A DNA stretch of 64,000 nucleotides from Verrucosispora sp. WMMD573 (GTDB lineage: Bacteria > Actinomycetota > Actinomycetes > Mycobacteriales > Micromonosporaceae), in NCBI RefSeq assembly GCF_027497175.1, contig NZ_CP114901.1, positions 2,666,001-2,730,000 on the forward strand. Reading direction: 5' to 3'. This document shows positions 11,223 through 21,087 of this stretch, piece after piece. A program made the position numbers and the translations under genes. The notes under the pieces were generated by a model. That model did no database searches. It was not told the origin of the DNA and saw nothing but the letters and a program-made list of their open reading frames with translations. The stretch's first letter is position 1, and every line of letters begins with the position of its first letter.

Positions 11223-13334
11223 CTAGTCCGTCGCTCCGTTGAGCACCGGTGCCAGGGCCTCGCCGAGCAGCGGGGTGAGCTTGCGGGCGTATTCGGCGGT
11301 GATGTGGTTGCCGTCGCGCCGGACGATGATTCCGCCTACGAAGATCGGACACCGCCCGGCGGCGCAAAACCAGTCGACCGTCGGAATGTGCCATGAGTTG
11401 CCGCCGCCCCACGCCCTCCGATCGACCTCGGCGTATTCGTGGTGCTCCGCGGCCAGCGTCGAGACACAGTCGCGTGGGGTGGAGAGCCGAGTGATGCAGG
11501 TCTTGGGATCCGGGCCGAGGGGTGGCGGTTGCAGGGCCACGACCTTTCCGGCGGCCGCGAGCCACTGCTGCCTGGCCGTACGGGCGGCCCGCTCCCATTC
11601 GGCCTGCGACGGGCTGCCGCCGGTCCTGATGAACCGCTGCCGGTAGGCGTTACCCACGATCACCAGATCGGGTCTCCGGTTGTCGATGAGGGTGCGCACC
11701 GTCCGTCGGTGACCGGGGCACGATCGGGTGATGCTGTCGATCGGGGAGACGGTGTCCGAGGCGAGAAACGGGCATCCGGCGTAGGTCAGGTCCTGCACCA
11801 CCCAGCCGGCCGGTTCAAGAGCGGAACGCACCAGCGGTAGCCAGGCGGCGCCGATCGAATCTCCGACGACGACAGCCAGTCGCCGAGGACGTGGAGCCGT
11901 CACGGCGCAGTCGTTGCCGTCCGGGACCGCCGGTCGGCAACCCCGCCCGTCCCCCGAGGCGAAGCTTGCCGCGCCCAGCTCGCCCAGGGGAGGCGTCAGC
12001 ACCGGCCAGTCGCGTGCGTCAAGCGCCACACGGACCTGTGCTGCCAGTTCGGACCGGGAGGTGACCACCCACGAGTCGGCCGGTGCCTGGGAGGATGGCG
12101 TACGCACGGTGACCGTGGTGACCACGGCGACCGTGACGGCCAGGGCCACCAGCCCGGCACCCCGTAGGGCCAGCGCGCTGCGGCTCCGATGACGGGTGCC
12201 GGCGGTCCGCTGCCGCTCCAACCACGACGACCGGCGGATCGGATCCTCGACCAGGTGATAGGAAAGTACCGACAGCAGTGCGGTACCGCCCAGCGTAAGC
12301 ACCACCGTGGCGGTCGCGGCGCCGGGCAGTGCCGCGCCGATCAGGATCAGTAGCGGAAAGTGCCACAGGTAGAGGGAGTAGGAGATGTCCCCGACGTAGC
12401 GCACGGCGCGATTCGTCAGCGGGGCCATCAGGCGTTGTCCACCTACGCCACCGGCGATCACCAGGGCTGTCGAGATCACCGCGAGGAACGCGCCCGGTAC
12501 CGGAAACGGGGTCTGCGCGGTGATTGCGAAGACCGACACCATCAAACCGACCAGCCCCGACCATTGGTACGCGGGACGAACCGTTGCCGGTATGCGGGCC
12601 AGCAGCGGTGTGGTCACCGCCAGTAGCGCGCCGATCCCCAGCTCCCAGGCACGGGAGAGGGTCGAGAAGTAGGCGACCGTCGGCCGGTGCTCGACCTCCC
12701 AGAGCGCAAACCCGATCGAGCCGAGAACGATCACGATCAGGGCTACGCCCACCGCCCACCGGGCGGCGACCCGGTACCGGCCGCGTCGAGCGGCATAACC
12801 CAGGATCAACACGAGCAGGACCGGCCATACCAGGTAGAACTGCTCCTCCACGGCCAACGACCAGTAGTGCCGAAGTGGCGAGACCGGTCCATCGGTTTCC
12901 CAGTAGTCGGTGCCGACGGACGCGAACCGCCAGTTGGCCGCGAAGAGCGCCGCGCACAGGGCATCCCAGGCAGTCGAGCGGACCCGCTCACCGAGGAACA
13001 GCAACGATGACGCGAGGTACGTGGTCACCAACACCAGAACCGCAAGGGGCAGGATTCGCCGGAGGCGTCGGCGGTAGAAGTTCGCGAAGGAGATGCTCCC
13101 CGTCCGGTCGTGTTCGTTCATCAGCAGACCGGTGATCAGGAAGCCGGAGATGACGAAGAAGACGTCGACGCCGACGAACCCGCCGGCAGGCCAGTGCAGA
13201 ATGTGTTCGAGGATCACCACCACGACCGCGAAGGCGCGCAGTCCCTGAATGTCCGGGCGGAAACCCGAGCGGTCGCCTCCCGCCGCCCCGGGGGCGGCAT
13301 CATGAACCGGCGTCGCAAGGGGGCCTGACGACAT
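11223..13334 (-). CDS. OafA-type membrane acyltransferase with SGNH domain
   Basis: This 703-residue protein likely O-acetylates an exported polysaccharide. The N-terminal acyltransferase-3 domain begins with FRPDIQGLRAFAVVVVILEH and GGFVGVDVFFVISGFLIT, and the whole half has about ten membrane segments. The C-terminal SGNH hydrolase-like domain shows VVGDSIGAAW (block I), VIVGNAYRQRF (block III) and RRDGNHIT (block V Asp/His). The start at 13334 is preferred over 13349 because AGGAAGGA lies just upstream. It is the last gene of the exopolysaccharide cluster. Confidence 0.92.
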   Translation of the reverse strand: MSSGPLATPVHDAAPGAAGGDRSGFRPDIQGLRAFAVVVVILEHILHWPAGGFVGVDVFFVISGFLITGLLMNEHDRTGSISFANFYRRRLRRILPLAVLVLVTTYLASSLLFLGERVRSTAWDALCAALFAANWRFASVGTDYWETDGPVSPLRHYWSLAVEEQFYLVWPVLLVLILGYAARRGRYRVAARWAVGVALIVIVLGSIGFALWEVEHRPTVAYFSTLSRAWELGIGALLAVTTPLLARIPATVRPAYQWSGLVGLMVSVFAITAQTPFPVPGAFLAVISTALVIAGGVGGQRLMAPLTNRAVRYVGDISYSLYLWHFPLLILIGAALPGAATATVVLTLGGTALLSVLSYHLVEDPIRRSSWLERQRTAGTRHRSRSALALRGAGLVALAVTVAVVTTVTVRTPSSQAPADSWVVTSRSELAAQVRVALDARDWPVLTPPLGELGAASFASGDGRGCRPAVPDGNDCAVTAPRPRRLAVVVGDSIGAAWLPLVRSALEPAGWVVQDLTYAGCPFLASDTVSPIDSITRSCPGHRRTVRTLIDNRRPDLVIVGNAYRQRFIRTGGSPSQAEWERAARTARQQWLAAAGKVVALQPPPLGPDPKTCITRLSTPRDCVSTLAAEHHEYAEVDRRAWGGGNSWHIPTVDWFCAAGRCPIFVGGIIVRRDGNHITAEYARKLTPLLGEALAPVLNGATD

Positions 13335-13404
13335 CGGGTCCTTCCTCATGCCAGCGGATCCGCGTCCGTGCGGACCGCGCTCGGTGTTCTCGGCGGTCCT
13401 TGGT

Positions 13405-14748
13405 TCAGTCTGGCGTTTCCACGGCGTCCCGGCGCGTGCCCTGTCCGATCAGCCGACGCAGCCCAGCCAGCGCGTCCGGTTGGTCGGTGCCCTCCGCTGA
13501 CCCGCCGGACGCGTCGGCGGGAGACAGCGCCGACGTGGTCAGCACCATCAGGGCGAAGATCCAGGTGAGTCCGTCGACGGAGAGCGGATTCCAGACGACC
13601 TCGGTGAAGGAGTAGATCACGAAGAGCGCCACCGGTGCCTTGGCGGAGAGGACCCGGCCGTCGACGACGGGGGCCCGCAGCAGGGTGACGAGGACGAGTC
13701 CCCACAGTGCCAACGCCACGAAGCCACCGGAGAAGATGGCCAGGACGTAGCCCGAGTGGAAGAAGTGGTGCGGAGCCTCACCGAGGTCGCGCAGCTGGTA
13801 CCACTTCGAGACACCGACGCCAGTGATCTCCGCCCCGGCGATGTGCTCCCGGGCGTGGATCCAGATGTTGCCACGATTGCTCAGCGTCGTCCGGGATGCG
13901 CTCCAGGTCAGGTAGGCGGCCGTGGCCGTGGCCGCGGCGACGAGTCCCGCGCAGAGCGCTACGTGGATCCGCGAGTACTGCCGCCGCCGTTCGATCAGCA
14001 GGGCCCCGGCCACCCATATGCCCACCGCGGCGAGGGCCAGGTAGCTGGTCCGGGAGCCGGTGGCGACGATCACCAGCAAGCAGAACGCGGCGGTGGCCAG
14101 CCGCTCCATGCCCCGCAGCGCGCAGACGATGGCGACAAGCGTGAAAGAGGTGATCAGCGCAATGTAGTTCTCGGACTCGTAGAAGCTCTTGAACAGCCCC
14201 CCTGCGAGCGAGCACTTCTCCAACTGTCCGGAGGTGCAGGGCCGCCACGCCTGTCCGTACAGGATGGTGGGAATCGTCAGCAACGACAGCACGGCCAGCC
14301 CGGTGTACGCCATGGCCCCGAGCCTCACCGTGGCGCCACCCGCGGCCAGCCACGCCGCGAGCAGCAGCAGCGCCGCGGCGGCGTACGCCGGCAGCCGCGA
14401 CCCGTACACACCGTCGCCGGTGAACACGTCGACGCCGACGCACCAGACGAGTACCACGGCGGCCAGCGCGAGGCAGGCTCGGCGCCAGATCCCCGGCGGG
14501 CCCGTGAAGCGGGACCGACCTACGACGAGCAGCCAGCCGACCAGGGCGAGGACCAGCACACCGATGAGGGCGGACGAACGGTCGCCTGCGATGACGGGCG
14601 CTGCGTTCGTTAGTACCGCGAATCCGATCAGCGCGACGGCGTGCCCACCACTGCCGAAGGAGGCCGCGACGGTTCGCCGGGCGCGGAACAGCCATCCGGC
14701 CACCGCGAGGCCGCCCAGGCTCAGCAGGACACCGAAGAATGTGGTCAC
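13405..14748 (-). CDS. O-antigen ligase/Wzy-type polysaccharide polymerase
   Basis: This 447-residue protein has about ten hydrophobic segments and a large loop carrying HAREHIAGAEITGVGVSKWY and HHFFHSGYVLAIFSGG, the pattern of the Wzy_C/WaaL family. It probably polymerises lipid-linked repeat units outside the membrane. It starts one base after the flippase gene, which fits a Wzx/Wzy pathway. Polymerase and ligase members of the family cannot be told apart by sequence alone. Confidence 0.85.
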   Translation of the reverse strand: MTTFFGVLLSLGGLAVAGWLFRARRTVAASFGSGGHAVALIGFAVLTNAAPVIAGDRSSALIGVLVLALVGWLLVVGRSRFTGPPGIWRRACLALAAVVLVWCVGVDVFTGDGVYGSRLPAYAAAALLLLAAWLAAGGATVRLGAMAYTGLAVLSLLTIPTILYGQAWRPCTSGQLEKCSLAGGLFKSFYESENYIALITSFTLVAIVCALRGMERLATAAFCLLVIVATGSRTSYLALAAVGIWVAGALLIERRRQYSRIHVALCAGLVAAATATAAYLTWSASRTTLSNRGNIWIHAREHIAGAEITGVGVSKWYQLRDLGEAPHHFFHSGYVLAIFSGGFVALALWGLVLVTLLRAPVVDGRVLSAKAPVALFVIYSFTEVVWNPLSVDGLTWIFALMVLTTSALSPADASGGSAEGTDQPDALAGLRRLIGQGTRRDAVETPD

Positions 14749-14749
14749 C

Positions 14750-16099
14750 TCAGACCCTTTCCATGGGACGTGCCGAAGCGGATGTGCCGGCCGGGTCGCG
14801 GCGGACTGAGACGGCGAGGCATCCCCAGAGCAGTATGGCGAGCAGCGCGTCGCACACCAGGCTTGAGACGATAGCGCCCTGCCATCCGTAGGCCGGGATG
14901 AGCCAGAGATTCAGCAGGGCGTTGGCCACGCCGATGCCGATCTGGCAGACGGTCCGCCGGCCCTGCATCCGGGCACCCGACAGTGCGTCGGCGGCCAGAT
15001 AGTGCAGTGACTTCAGCACGAGCAGCACACTGAGCCACTGCAACGCCGGTATGGCTGCCGCGAATTCGGTGCCGAACACCAGCGGCATCAGCCAGGCGAA
15101 GGCGATCAGCAGCAGGCTCATCGGCACGCTGAAGACCAGGAAGCGCGGCAGCAGTCGGCGGGCCAGCCGTAGGGTTTCCCGCGGGCCGCTCCGCCCGGCC
15201 TGGAAAAACCGGGGGTAGGCGATGGCACTCATGGACCGGGCCGGTGTGTACGCGAGGTCGACCACCCGATAGGCCGCGGCGTAGATGGCGGCGTTCTCCG
15301 GGGTGCTCAGGCGGGACAGCATGACCTTGTCACTGTCGTTGTAGACGGACTGAGCCGACAGACCGACGGCGAACAGCATTCCGGTCCGGGCCTGCGCGAG
15401 CGATCCCGCGAACCTCATCGCCGCTGGTCGGGCACCTCGCAGCCCACCCAGCAGAACGGGTACGCACACGACGGTGGAGGTCACCGCCGAAGCCACCGCC
15501 CAGTCGTGCAGCGCGATCGCCCCCGGCGACACGGCCAGCACCACCGCAGCGGCCAGCCGACAGAGGTGCAGCAGGGCGGGAACCAGCGCGGCGAGCAGAA
15601 TTCGGCCACGGACCTGGATCGAGGCGGCCACGGCCTCGATGAGACGCCAGGCGACCAGATCGGCGAAGGCGAGACAGAGCAGATCGACAAGACCGACGTC
15701 GGCGCCCCAGATGGCGAGACCGGCGGCGGTCACCAGCACGGTGGCGCCGCAGCCGAACACCGTGGACACGAACAGGCCACGGACAAGGTGCCGGTCCCAT
15801 TCGGCCGGCGAATCCGCATGGTTCTGCATGATGAGGCTGGGCGCGCCGGCCGAGGCGAACGGGGACACCACCGCGATGAGTGCCGTGACGCCGACGAACA
15901 ACCCGTAGGTGTCAAGTGCCATCTCCCGCGCCAGCAGCACGAAGAGAGCGCCCTGGGCAAGGGTACGCAGCAACGTCCCGGCGAAGAATGTGCCGGACTT
16001 GCGCAGGAATCCATCGCCTCGCCGGGCATCGGTTCGGCGTGGTTGCGGATCGGGGTGGCCGGGGATGGGCCGGTCCGCTCCACCGGGAACGGGCGTCAC
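14750..16099 (-). CDS. Polysaccharide repeat-unit flippase (Wzx/MATE-like)
   Basis: About 449 residues with some twelve hydrophobic segments, matching lipopolysaccharide-type transporters that flip undecaprenyl-linked oligosaccharides. GTG at 16099 was chosen because it overlaps the glycosyltransferase stop as GTGA; an in-frame GTG at 16117 is possible. The N-terminal 30 residues are charged and cytoplasmic. Membership in the operon supports a role in exopolysaccharide export. Confidence 0.88.
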   Translation of the reverse strand: MTPVPGGADRPIPGHPDPQPRRTDARRGDGFLRKSGTFFAGTLLRTLAQGALFVLLAREMALDTYGLFVGVTALIAVVSPFASAGAPSLIMQNHADSPAEWDRHLVRGLFVSTVFGCGATVLVTAAGLAIWGADVGLVDLLCLAFADLVAWRLIEAVAASIQVRGRILLAALVPALLHLCRLAAAVVLAVSPGAIALHDWAVASAVTSTVVCVPVLLGGLRGARPAAMRFAGSLAQARTGMLFAVGLSAQSVYNDSDKVMLSRLSTPENAAIYAAAYRVVDLAYTPARSMSAIAYPRFFQAGRSGPRETLRLARRLLPRFLVFSVPMSLLLIAFAWLMPLVFGTEFAAAIPALQWLSVLLVLKSLHYLAADALSGARMQGRRTVCQIGIGVANALLNLWLIPAYGWQGAIVSSLVCDALLAILLWGCLAVSVRRDPAGTSASARPMERV

Positions 16100-17160
16100 G
16101 ACAACGCCACCACCCACCGCCTGCTCACCTCGGCCGGGTCCAGGTTTGCGCTCCGTGCGCGCCAGGCCCTTTCAAAGTCCGCGACGGTGGGACGTTCGTC
16201 CCCGGTCAGGCGCACGATCGCGGCGGCGAGGGCCGGTGGGGTGGTGTCCGTGGCCAGAGTGCCCGGCACGAATGTAGGGATCATCTCGTCCAGCGCCGGC
16301 ACCGGCAGGGCGGCGACGGGCAGCCCGGCCTCGGCGGCCTCCACCAGGCTGAATCCGAACGTCTCGGCGCGGGACGGATGTACCAGCACGTCAGCTTCGT
16401 TGAGGAGCCCCGCCACCCCGGGCACCCGGCCGAGGAACGTCACCCGGTCCGACAGCCCCAGGTCGCGCGCCTTGTCATGAAGGAGTTGACGTTCCTCGCC
16501 GTCACCGGCGAGCGTCAGGTGGTACGTCGCGGGTAGCAGCGCCAACGCTTCGAGCGCGCAGGAATGGTTCTTGTACGGACGGAACGCGGCCGTGGTGAGC
16601 AGTCTCATCCGGTCCCGGTTCACGACGGCGCGGGGAGCGACGAACGGCCGATTCGGTACCGGGTTGGCGATCGTCGTCACCGGTTGACCGGGGGCGAGTT
16701 GCCGGACGCTCCGTGCCACGCCCTCGGAAACGGCGACGACGAGTCGGGGTCGAAGACCCCGAGTCCGGACCAGGCGAGCCAGGGTGCGGACGCGGCCGTC
16801 GATGCGCAGCCGTTCCGGGAGTATCGAGTGCTCCCAGGCGACGTAGGTGCGAGCCGAGCCGGCCAGAGCCGCACCGACCGGCACGCTGCCCCACAGCCCG
16901 CTCGCCACGATCTGCACGTCCGATGGAAGGTCCCTCAGCCGGCGCCGTAACGGCGGAACCGCTTCCATCAGACGGGTGATCCGGGTGCCCAGGCCGAGTG
17001 TGTCGACCGTGAGATCCTGCATCGCCGGGGGCACCGACCCGGACACGACCGTCGCCGAGACCTCGACGCCCTGGGCAACCAGGTCACGCATCAGCAGCGC
17101 GGCGGCGAGTTCCATGCCGTACAGCGGTTCCACCTGAGGAAGCACGAAGTGCAGACGCAT
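16096..17160 (-). CDS. Glycosyltransferase family 4
   Basis: A 354-residue GT-B retaining glycosyltransferase. The C-terminal nucleotide-sugar domain shows FRPYKNHSCALEALALL, LAGDGEERQLL, and the E-x7-E motif in ETFGFSLVEAAEAGLPV. Its sugar donor is unknown. ATG at 17160 overlaps the upstream GT2 stop (ATGA). It probably adds a sugar to the lipid-linked repeat unit of this cluster. Confidence 0.92.
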   Translation of the reverse strand: MRLHFVLPQVEPLYGMELAAALLMRDLVAQGVEVSATVVSGSVPPAMQDLTVDTLGLGTRITRLMEAVPPLRRRLRDLPSDVQIVASGLWGSVPVGAALAGSARTYVAWEHSILPERLRIDGRVRTLARLVRTRGLRPRLVVAVSEGVARSVRQLAPGQPVTTIANPVPNRPFVAPRAVVNRDRMRLLTTAAFRPYKNHSCALEALALLPATYHLTLAGDGEERQLLHDKARDLGLSDRVTFLGRVPGVAGLLNEADVLVHPSRAETFGFSLVEAAEAGLPVAALPVPALDEMIPTFVPGTLATDTTPPALAAAIVRLTGDERPTVADFERAWRARSANLDPAEVSRRWVVALS

Positions 17161-18122
17161 CAGTGGGACCCGCCCGTCGAAGCAGCTGTGGCCTGGTCGG
17201 CGGACTGCGATCGGCGCATCGCCACCCGTTCGAGGGCGGCACGCGGCACGAGCCCGAGAGCCGCGATCAGCGCGTTGCGCGCAGACGGCGTCGCGTTGCG
17301 GCGGATGGCGGCGACCATCTCCCGTACTCCGGCCAGATCCCGGGCCTGTAGCGCGTACCGCAGCGTCTGGGCGGCGATGAAGTCGGAGAAGGTCTCAGGT
17401 GCCCACACCCCCTCCCAGCGGCGCGCCCACGACCAGGAGGTCCGCCAGTCAGCACCGGCTGAGACCGACCCGGGGCTGCCCACGGTGTAGATGGCGGTCG
17501 CCTCCTCGACCTGCACGATCCTCACCCCGGGGATCCGGGCCGCCCGGATCAGCCAGTCCCAGTCCTGGTGCCGGGGCAGCGACTCGTCCCATGGGCACCG
17601 CCGAGCGAGGTCCATGGTGGTAAGCAGCGTCGACGTGGGTAGCGATTGACGCCCGACGCCCAGCTGCCGTCGGCGGAAGAGGTAATCCTCAGGACGTTGG
17701 CCGTCGTCGATCAGCGTGGCCGGCACGGCAGTGGGCAACGGAGCGCCGCCCGCCCTGCGTTGCAACGTCCGCGATGACACCACGGGCAGCCAGTTCTCTG
17801 CCGCCAGCCGCTCCAGGACCGGCAACTGAGCGGCCAACTTGCCCGGGAGCCAGGCGTCATCATCGTCAAGAAAGGCCACGTGGCTGTCGGGGGCGGCATG
17901 CCTGACACCGAGGTTGCGGGCATGGGAACCGCGTCGCCCACCGCCGGTGCAAACGATCTCGTCGATCTGGCCACGCATCGCCGCGACACCGTCCGGCACG
18001 CGGGCGAGATCACACACGACCACCACCTGCACGGAGACGCCGACCTGGGCGCGGGCTGACGCGACCGCCTCGGCGAGGCTGGGCCTGCCCGTCGTCGGGA
18101 TGACTACCGAAACGTCCGGCAT
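17160..18122 (-). CDS. Glycosyltransferase family 2
   Basis: A 320-residue GT-A enzyme. It opens with VSVVIPTTGRPSLAEAVASA, has the metal-binding DDD motif in HVAFLDDDDAWLPGKLAAQL, and HQDWDWLIRAA in the acceptor region. Specificity cannot be read from the sequence. It lies in the exopolysaccharide operon, 140 bases downstream of the initiating transferase. Confidence 0.92.
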   Translation of the reverse strand: MPDVSVVIPTTGRPSLAEAVASARAQVGVSVQVVVVCDLARVPDGVAAMRGQIDEIVCTGGGRRGSHARNLGVRHAAPDSHVAFLDDDDAWLPGKLAAQLPVLERLAAENWLPVVSSRTLQRRAGGAPLPTAVPATLIDDGQRPEDYLFRRRQLGVGRQSLPTSTLLTTMDLARRCPWDESLPRHQDWDWLIRAARIPGVRIVQVEEATAIYTVGSPGSVSAGADWRTSWSWARRWEGVWAPETFSDFIAAQTLRYALQARDLAGVREMVAAIRRNATPSARNALIAALGLVPRAALERVAMRRSQSADQATAASTGGSH

Positions 18123-18262
18123 CGGGATACTCCAAGCAGTTCGGCTGAACCCCGGCCGCTGACCTCTGCTGCGTCCGAGTTCGGACGCCGGGATGCGTCA
18201 AGGGCCGGGATGGACACGCCGCCCGGTCGGCCGGGGCGGCGGCCGGGTGGCTGACAGGTCGC

Positions 18263-19807
18263 TCAGCGACCACCGCCGCGGAACACCTCGGCCACGGTTC
18301 GCAGCAGCACCTTGGCGTCCAACCAGAGCGACCAGTTCTCGATGTAATAGTTGTCGAACCGGGCACGGTCGGAGATCGGGGTGTCTCCGCGCAGGCCACT
18401 GACCTGCGCGAGACCGGTCAGGCCAACCGGAACCCGGTGACGCATCGCATAGCTCGGGTACTCCGCGGAGAACTTCTGGACAAAGTACGGACGTTCCGGT
18501 CGTGGTCCGACGACACTCATGTCGCCCTTGAGGATGTTCCACAGTTGAGGCAGCTCATCGAGGGAGGTGCGGCGCAGAAGGCGCCCGATGGGGGACACCC
18601 GCCGGTCGTGCGCGATCGACCAGTTGGTCTGGGACTCGTGCTCATCGAGCGGTCGCATGGTGCGGAACTTGATGATATTGAACGGCCGCCCGTGCCGGCC
18701 GATCCGTTCCTGGTAGAAGAAGACGCCGCGACCGCCGTCCATGAGTACGAGCGCTGCGCAGAGCAGCAGGATCGGGCTCAGCAGAAGTAGAGCCACGGCG
18801 GCGAACGTCACATCCGAGCTGCGCTTCAGCGCCCAGCGTGGCCCGGACAGCGTGGTGTCACCGACCCGCACGATGGGAATGGCTCCGATGTGGTCGCCAT
18901 GGGAGCGTGAGCCCCAGAGCCGGGGGACTGCCCACAGATCGCATCCGGCCACCACCGGGTGACGCAGGACCTCCATCAGCGCGGGTTCCGGGCACTGTGG
19001 ATCGGCGATGACCAAGACATCGCACTCGGCCAGCCGTACGAGCTGGGGTAGCTGGTCGAGGGTGCCGATGGTCGGAGCGGGTTGCGTGTCCGACGGAGGG
19101 GAACTGTCGACATGCCCGACGAACCGCAGCCCGTAGCGGGGATACCGGCGTAGCAGCCGAGCGACCTCCACGGCGGTCGCACCGGCGCCAATGACGATCG
19201 CGTTGTGCTCCACCCAGCGGCGCCGGCGGGCGAGGGTGGCCGCCTCCCGCGTCACGAGTCGCCCGACGATCACCAGGACGGCGGCCATGGCCACACCGCG
19301 GATGAAGCCGACCAGATATGCCGGTGAATCATGTCGCAGCGCGGCGATGATGGCCACCACGGCCGCGGTGGCCAGCAGCCGACCGCAGAGGCTGGGCAAC
19401 TCGTCGAGGATGCTGACGTGACGACGGGCCCGATAGAGCCCTCCGGTGGCGAAAGCCCCCACGGTCAGCACGGTCATGGCGAGAGTGCCGCGCCAATGCT
19501 GCTGGGTGACGGCAAGCGGGGACAGCAACGCGACGACGTCGACCGGTGCCGTCAACATCCAGGCTCGGAGGGCCCGCGTCCGGGTCGAGGCGCGCGAGCC
19601 GGCGTACGGCAGCACCGTGGTCACGTCGAGACCCGGACGTTCGTCGCCGGCGCCGGGGCCGATCTCCGTCACGCCGTCCGCACCGAGACCGCTGGTCGGA
19701 GTGTTCACGCCGGACTCGACCCTGCGGCTTCGGCCCGCCGGAGGTGTTGTCCCGAGACTGCCATGTTCGCTCGTAGCCGGGTAACCCGCGACAGGTTGCC
19801 TCGACAT
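18263..19807 (-). CDS. Undecaprenyl-phosphate sugar phosphotransferase (exopolysaccharide initiation)
   Basis: This 514-residue polyprenyl glycosylphosphotransferase transfers a sugar-1-phosphate to undecaprenyl phosphate and starts repeat-unit synthesis. It has an N-terminal membrane bundle, a central nucleotide-fold-like region (AIVIGAGATAVEVARLLRRY), and the C-terminal bacterial sugar transferase domain with KRSSDVTFAAVALLLLSP, FNIIKFRTM, SLDELPQLWNILKGDMSVVG and PRPERPYF. It is probably the committed step of the cluster. Confidence 0.95.
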   Translation of the reverse strand: MSRQPVAGYPATSEHGSLGTTPPAGRSRRVESGVNTPTSGLGADGVTEIGPGAGDERPGLDVTTVLPYAGSRASTRTRALRAWMLTAPVDVVALLSPLAVTQQHWRGTLAMTVLTVGAFATGGLYRARRHVSILDELPSLCGRLLATAAVVAIIAALRHDSPAYLVGFIRGVAMAAVLVIVGRLVTREAATLARRRRWVEHNAIVIGAGATAVEVARLLRRYPRYGLRFVGHVDSSPPSDTQPAPTIGTLDQLPQLVRLAECDVLVIADPQCPEPALMEVLRHPVVAGCDLWAVPRLWGSRSHGDHIGAIPIVRVGDTTLSGPRWALKRSSDVTFAAVALLLLSPILLLCAALVLMDGGRGVFFYQERIGRHGRPFNIIKFRTMRPLDEHESQTNWSIAHDRRVSPIGRLLRRTSLDELPQLWNILKGDMSVVGPRPERPYFVQKFSAEYPSYAMRHRVPVGLTGLAQVSGLRGDTPISDRARFDNYYIENWSLWLDAKVLLRTVAEVFRGGGR

Positions 19808-19917
19808 CTACAGTTCCTCCCCCGTGATGCGGCACCACTGACACCTGAGAAAGGGCCACCGGAGCGATCGAAGGATACGACCGCGCCGGTGACGGCCGCC
19901 AGAGCCGCTAGGGCAAA

Positions 19918-20991
19918 TCAGCCCGACTTTCCGCTTTGGAGGATGTCCTCGACTGAGTCACGCCGCACAGCTTCGTAGAACTGCCTCGCCCTTTCCGGAT
20001 CGGCGAGGACCACGCTCTCGTTGCCGACCCGGCCCGTTCCCCTGGTCGGATTGGTCATGAAGGTCAGATCGTTTCCCCGCAGGCTCCGCAACTCCATCGC
20101 CATGTCCACAAGCGACATGTCCCGATCAACAGAGACTGAGCTCGACGTGGCGCGTACGAAAGAATTGAGCCGGGCGGGGTTTGTCAGGATGCCGCCGGAG
20201 GCGGCCTCGTCGAGGATCGCCTTGATTACCTGCTGCTGATGCTTGATCCGGGTGAAGTCGCCGTCGGCGAACTGCTTGCGCTGGCGGGAGAAGTCGAGGG
20301 CGGCCGCACCGTCGAGCCGCTGCCTGCCCTGCTCAAAGGTGCGGAACGGAGGATGGATCGAGGTGAAACGCTTTTCCGAGGTGACGTCGATGCCGCCGAG
20401 AGCGTCGATGATCTCCTTGAATCCGGCGAAGTCCACCAACATGACGTGATCGATCCGGACCTTGGTGTACTGCTCCACGGTCTGCACCATCAGCGGCAGT
20501 CCACCCCAGGCGTACGCGGCGTTGATCTTCGCATCGCGCCCTCCCCGGCCCTCCTTCGAGCGGGGCACGGCGACCCAGGTGTCGCGGGGGATCGAGATCA
20601 GCTGCGAGGTGGACCGGTCCTTCGGCACGTGCGCCAGAATGATGGTGTCCGCTCGGGAGCCACCGGTGCTCTCTGGGTCGCGGGAGTCGCTGCCCAGGAT
20701 GAGGATGTTCAAGGCACCCTTGACGACCACCTCGGGTCGGGTCTCCTCGGGTACGTTGTCGAACGCGTCGACCCGCTCGATGTCCGACTCGACGGACTTG
20801 AGATAGAAGCCGCTCGCCACCACGGCACCCACGCCGAGCAGCGACAGCACCAGCAGCACGATCAGCGTGATCCGCAGCCACCGGCGGCGCGGCTTTCCTG
20901 CCGGCCCGCCGATCTTCTCCGAACCGTCGTTGTCCCCCGTCGGCAGGGTCTGCTCCGGGGAGGTGGTCCCCGCCTGCTCTCCACTCGACAT
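19918..20991 (-). CDS. LytR-CpsA-Psr family glycopolymer ligase
   Basis: LCP proteins transfer lipid-linked glycopolymers to peptidoglycan or other wall polymers outside the membrane. This 357-residue protein has a cytoplasmic N-terminus, one membrane segment (about residues 38-60) and an LCP domain with LILGSDSRD, SRADTIILAHV, ISIPRDTWV, and DGAAALDFSRQRKQF. The start at 20991 was chosen because further upstream the frame is antisense to the MOSC gene. As the first gene of the minus-strand polysaccharide cluster, it may attach the polymer to the wall. Confidence 0.93.
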   Translation of the reverse strand: MSSGEQAGTTSPEQTLPTGDNDGSEKIGGPAGKPRRRWLRITLIVLLVLSLLGVGAVVASGFYLKSVESDIERVDAFDNVPEETRPEVVVKGALNILILGSDSRDPESTGGSRADTIILAHVPKDRSTSQLISIPRDTWVAVPRSKEGRGGRDAKINAAYAWGGLPLMVQTVEQYTKVRIDHVMLVDFAGFKEIIDALGGIDVTSEKRFTSIHPPFRTFEQGRQRLDGAAALDFSRQRKQFADGDFTRIKHQQQVIKAILDEAASGGILTNPARLNSFVRATSSSVSVDRDMSLVDMAMELRSLRGNDLTFMTNPTRGTGRVGNESVVLADPERARQFYEAVRRDSVEDILQSGKSG

Positions 20992-21087
20992 GGCGGAGAT
21001 GCTACTGACTTCATGTTCCGGCCGTGGGCCCCTGTCCCCGGCCCCACTGGTACCCGGGCGACGGCATCGGCGTGGCATGGTAACCAG

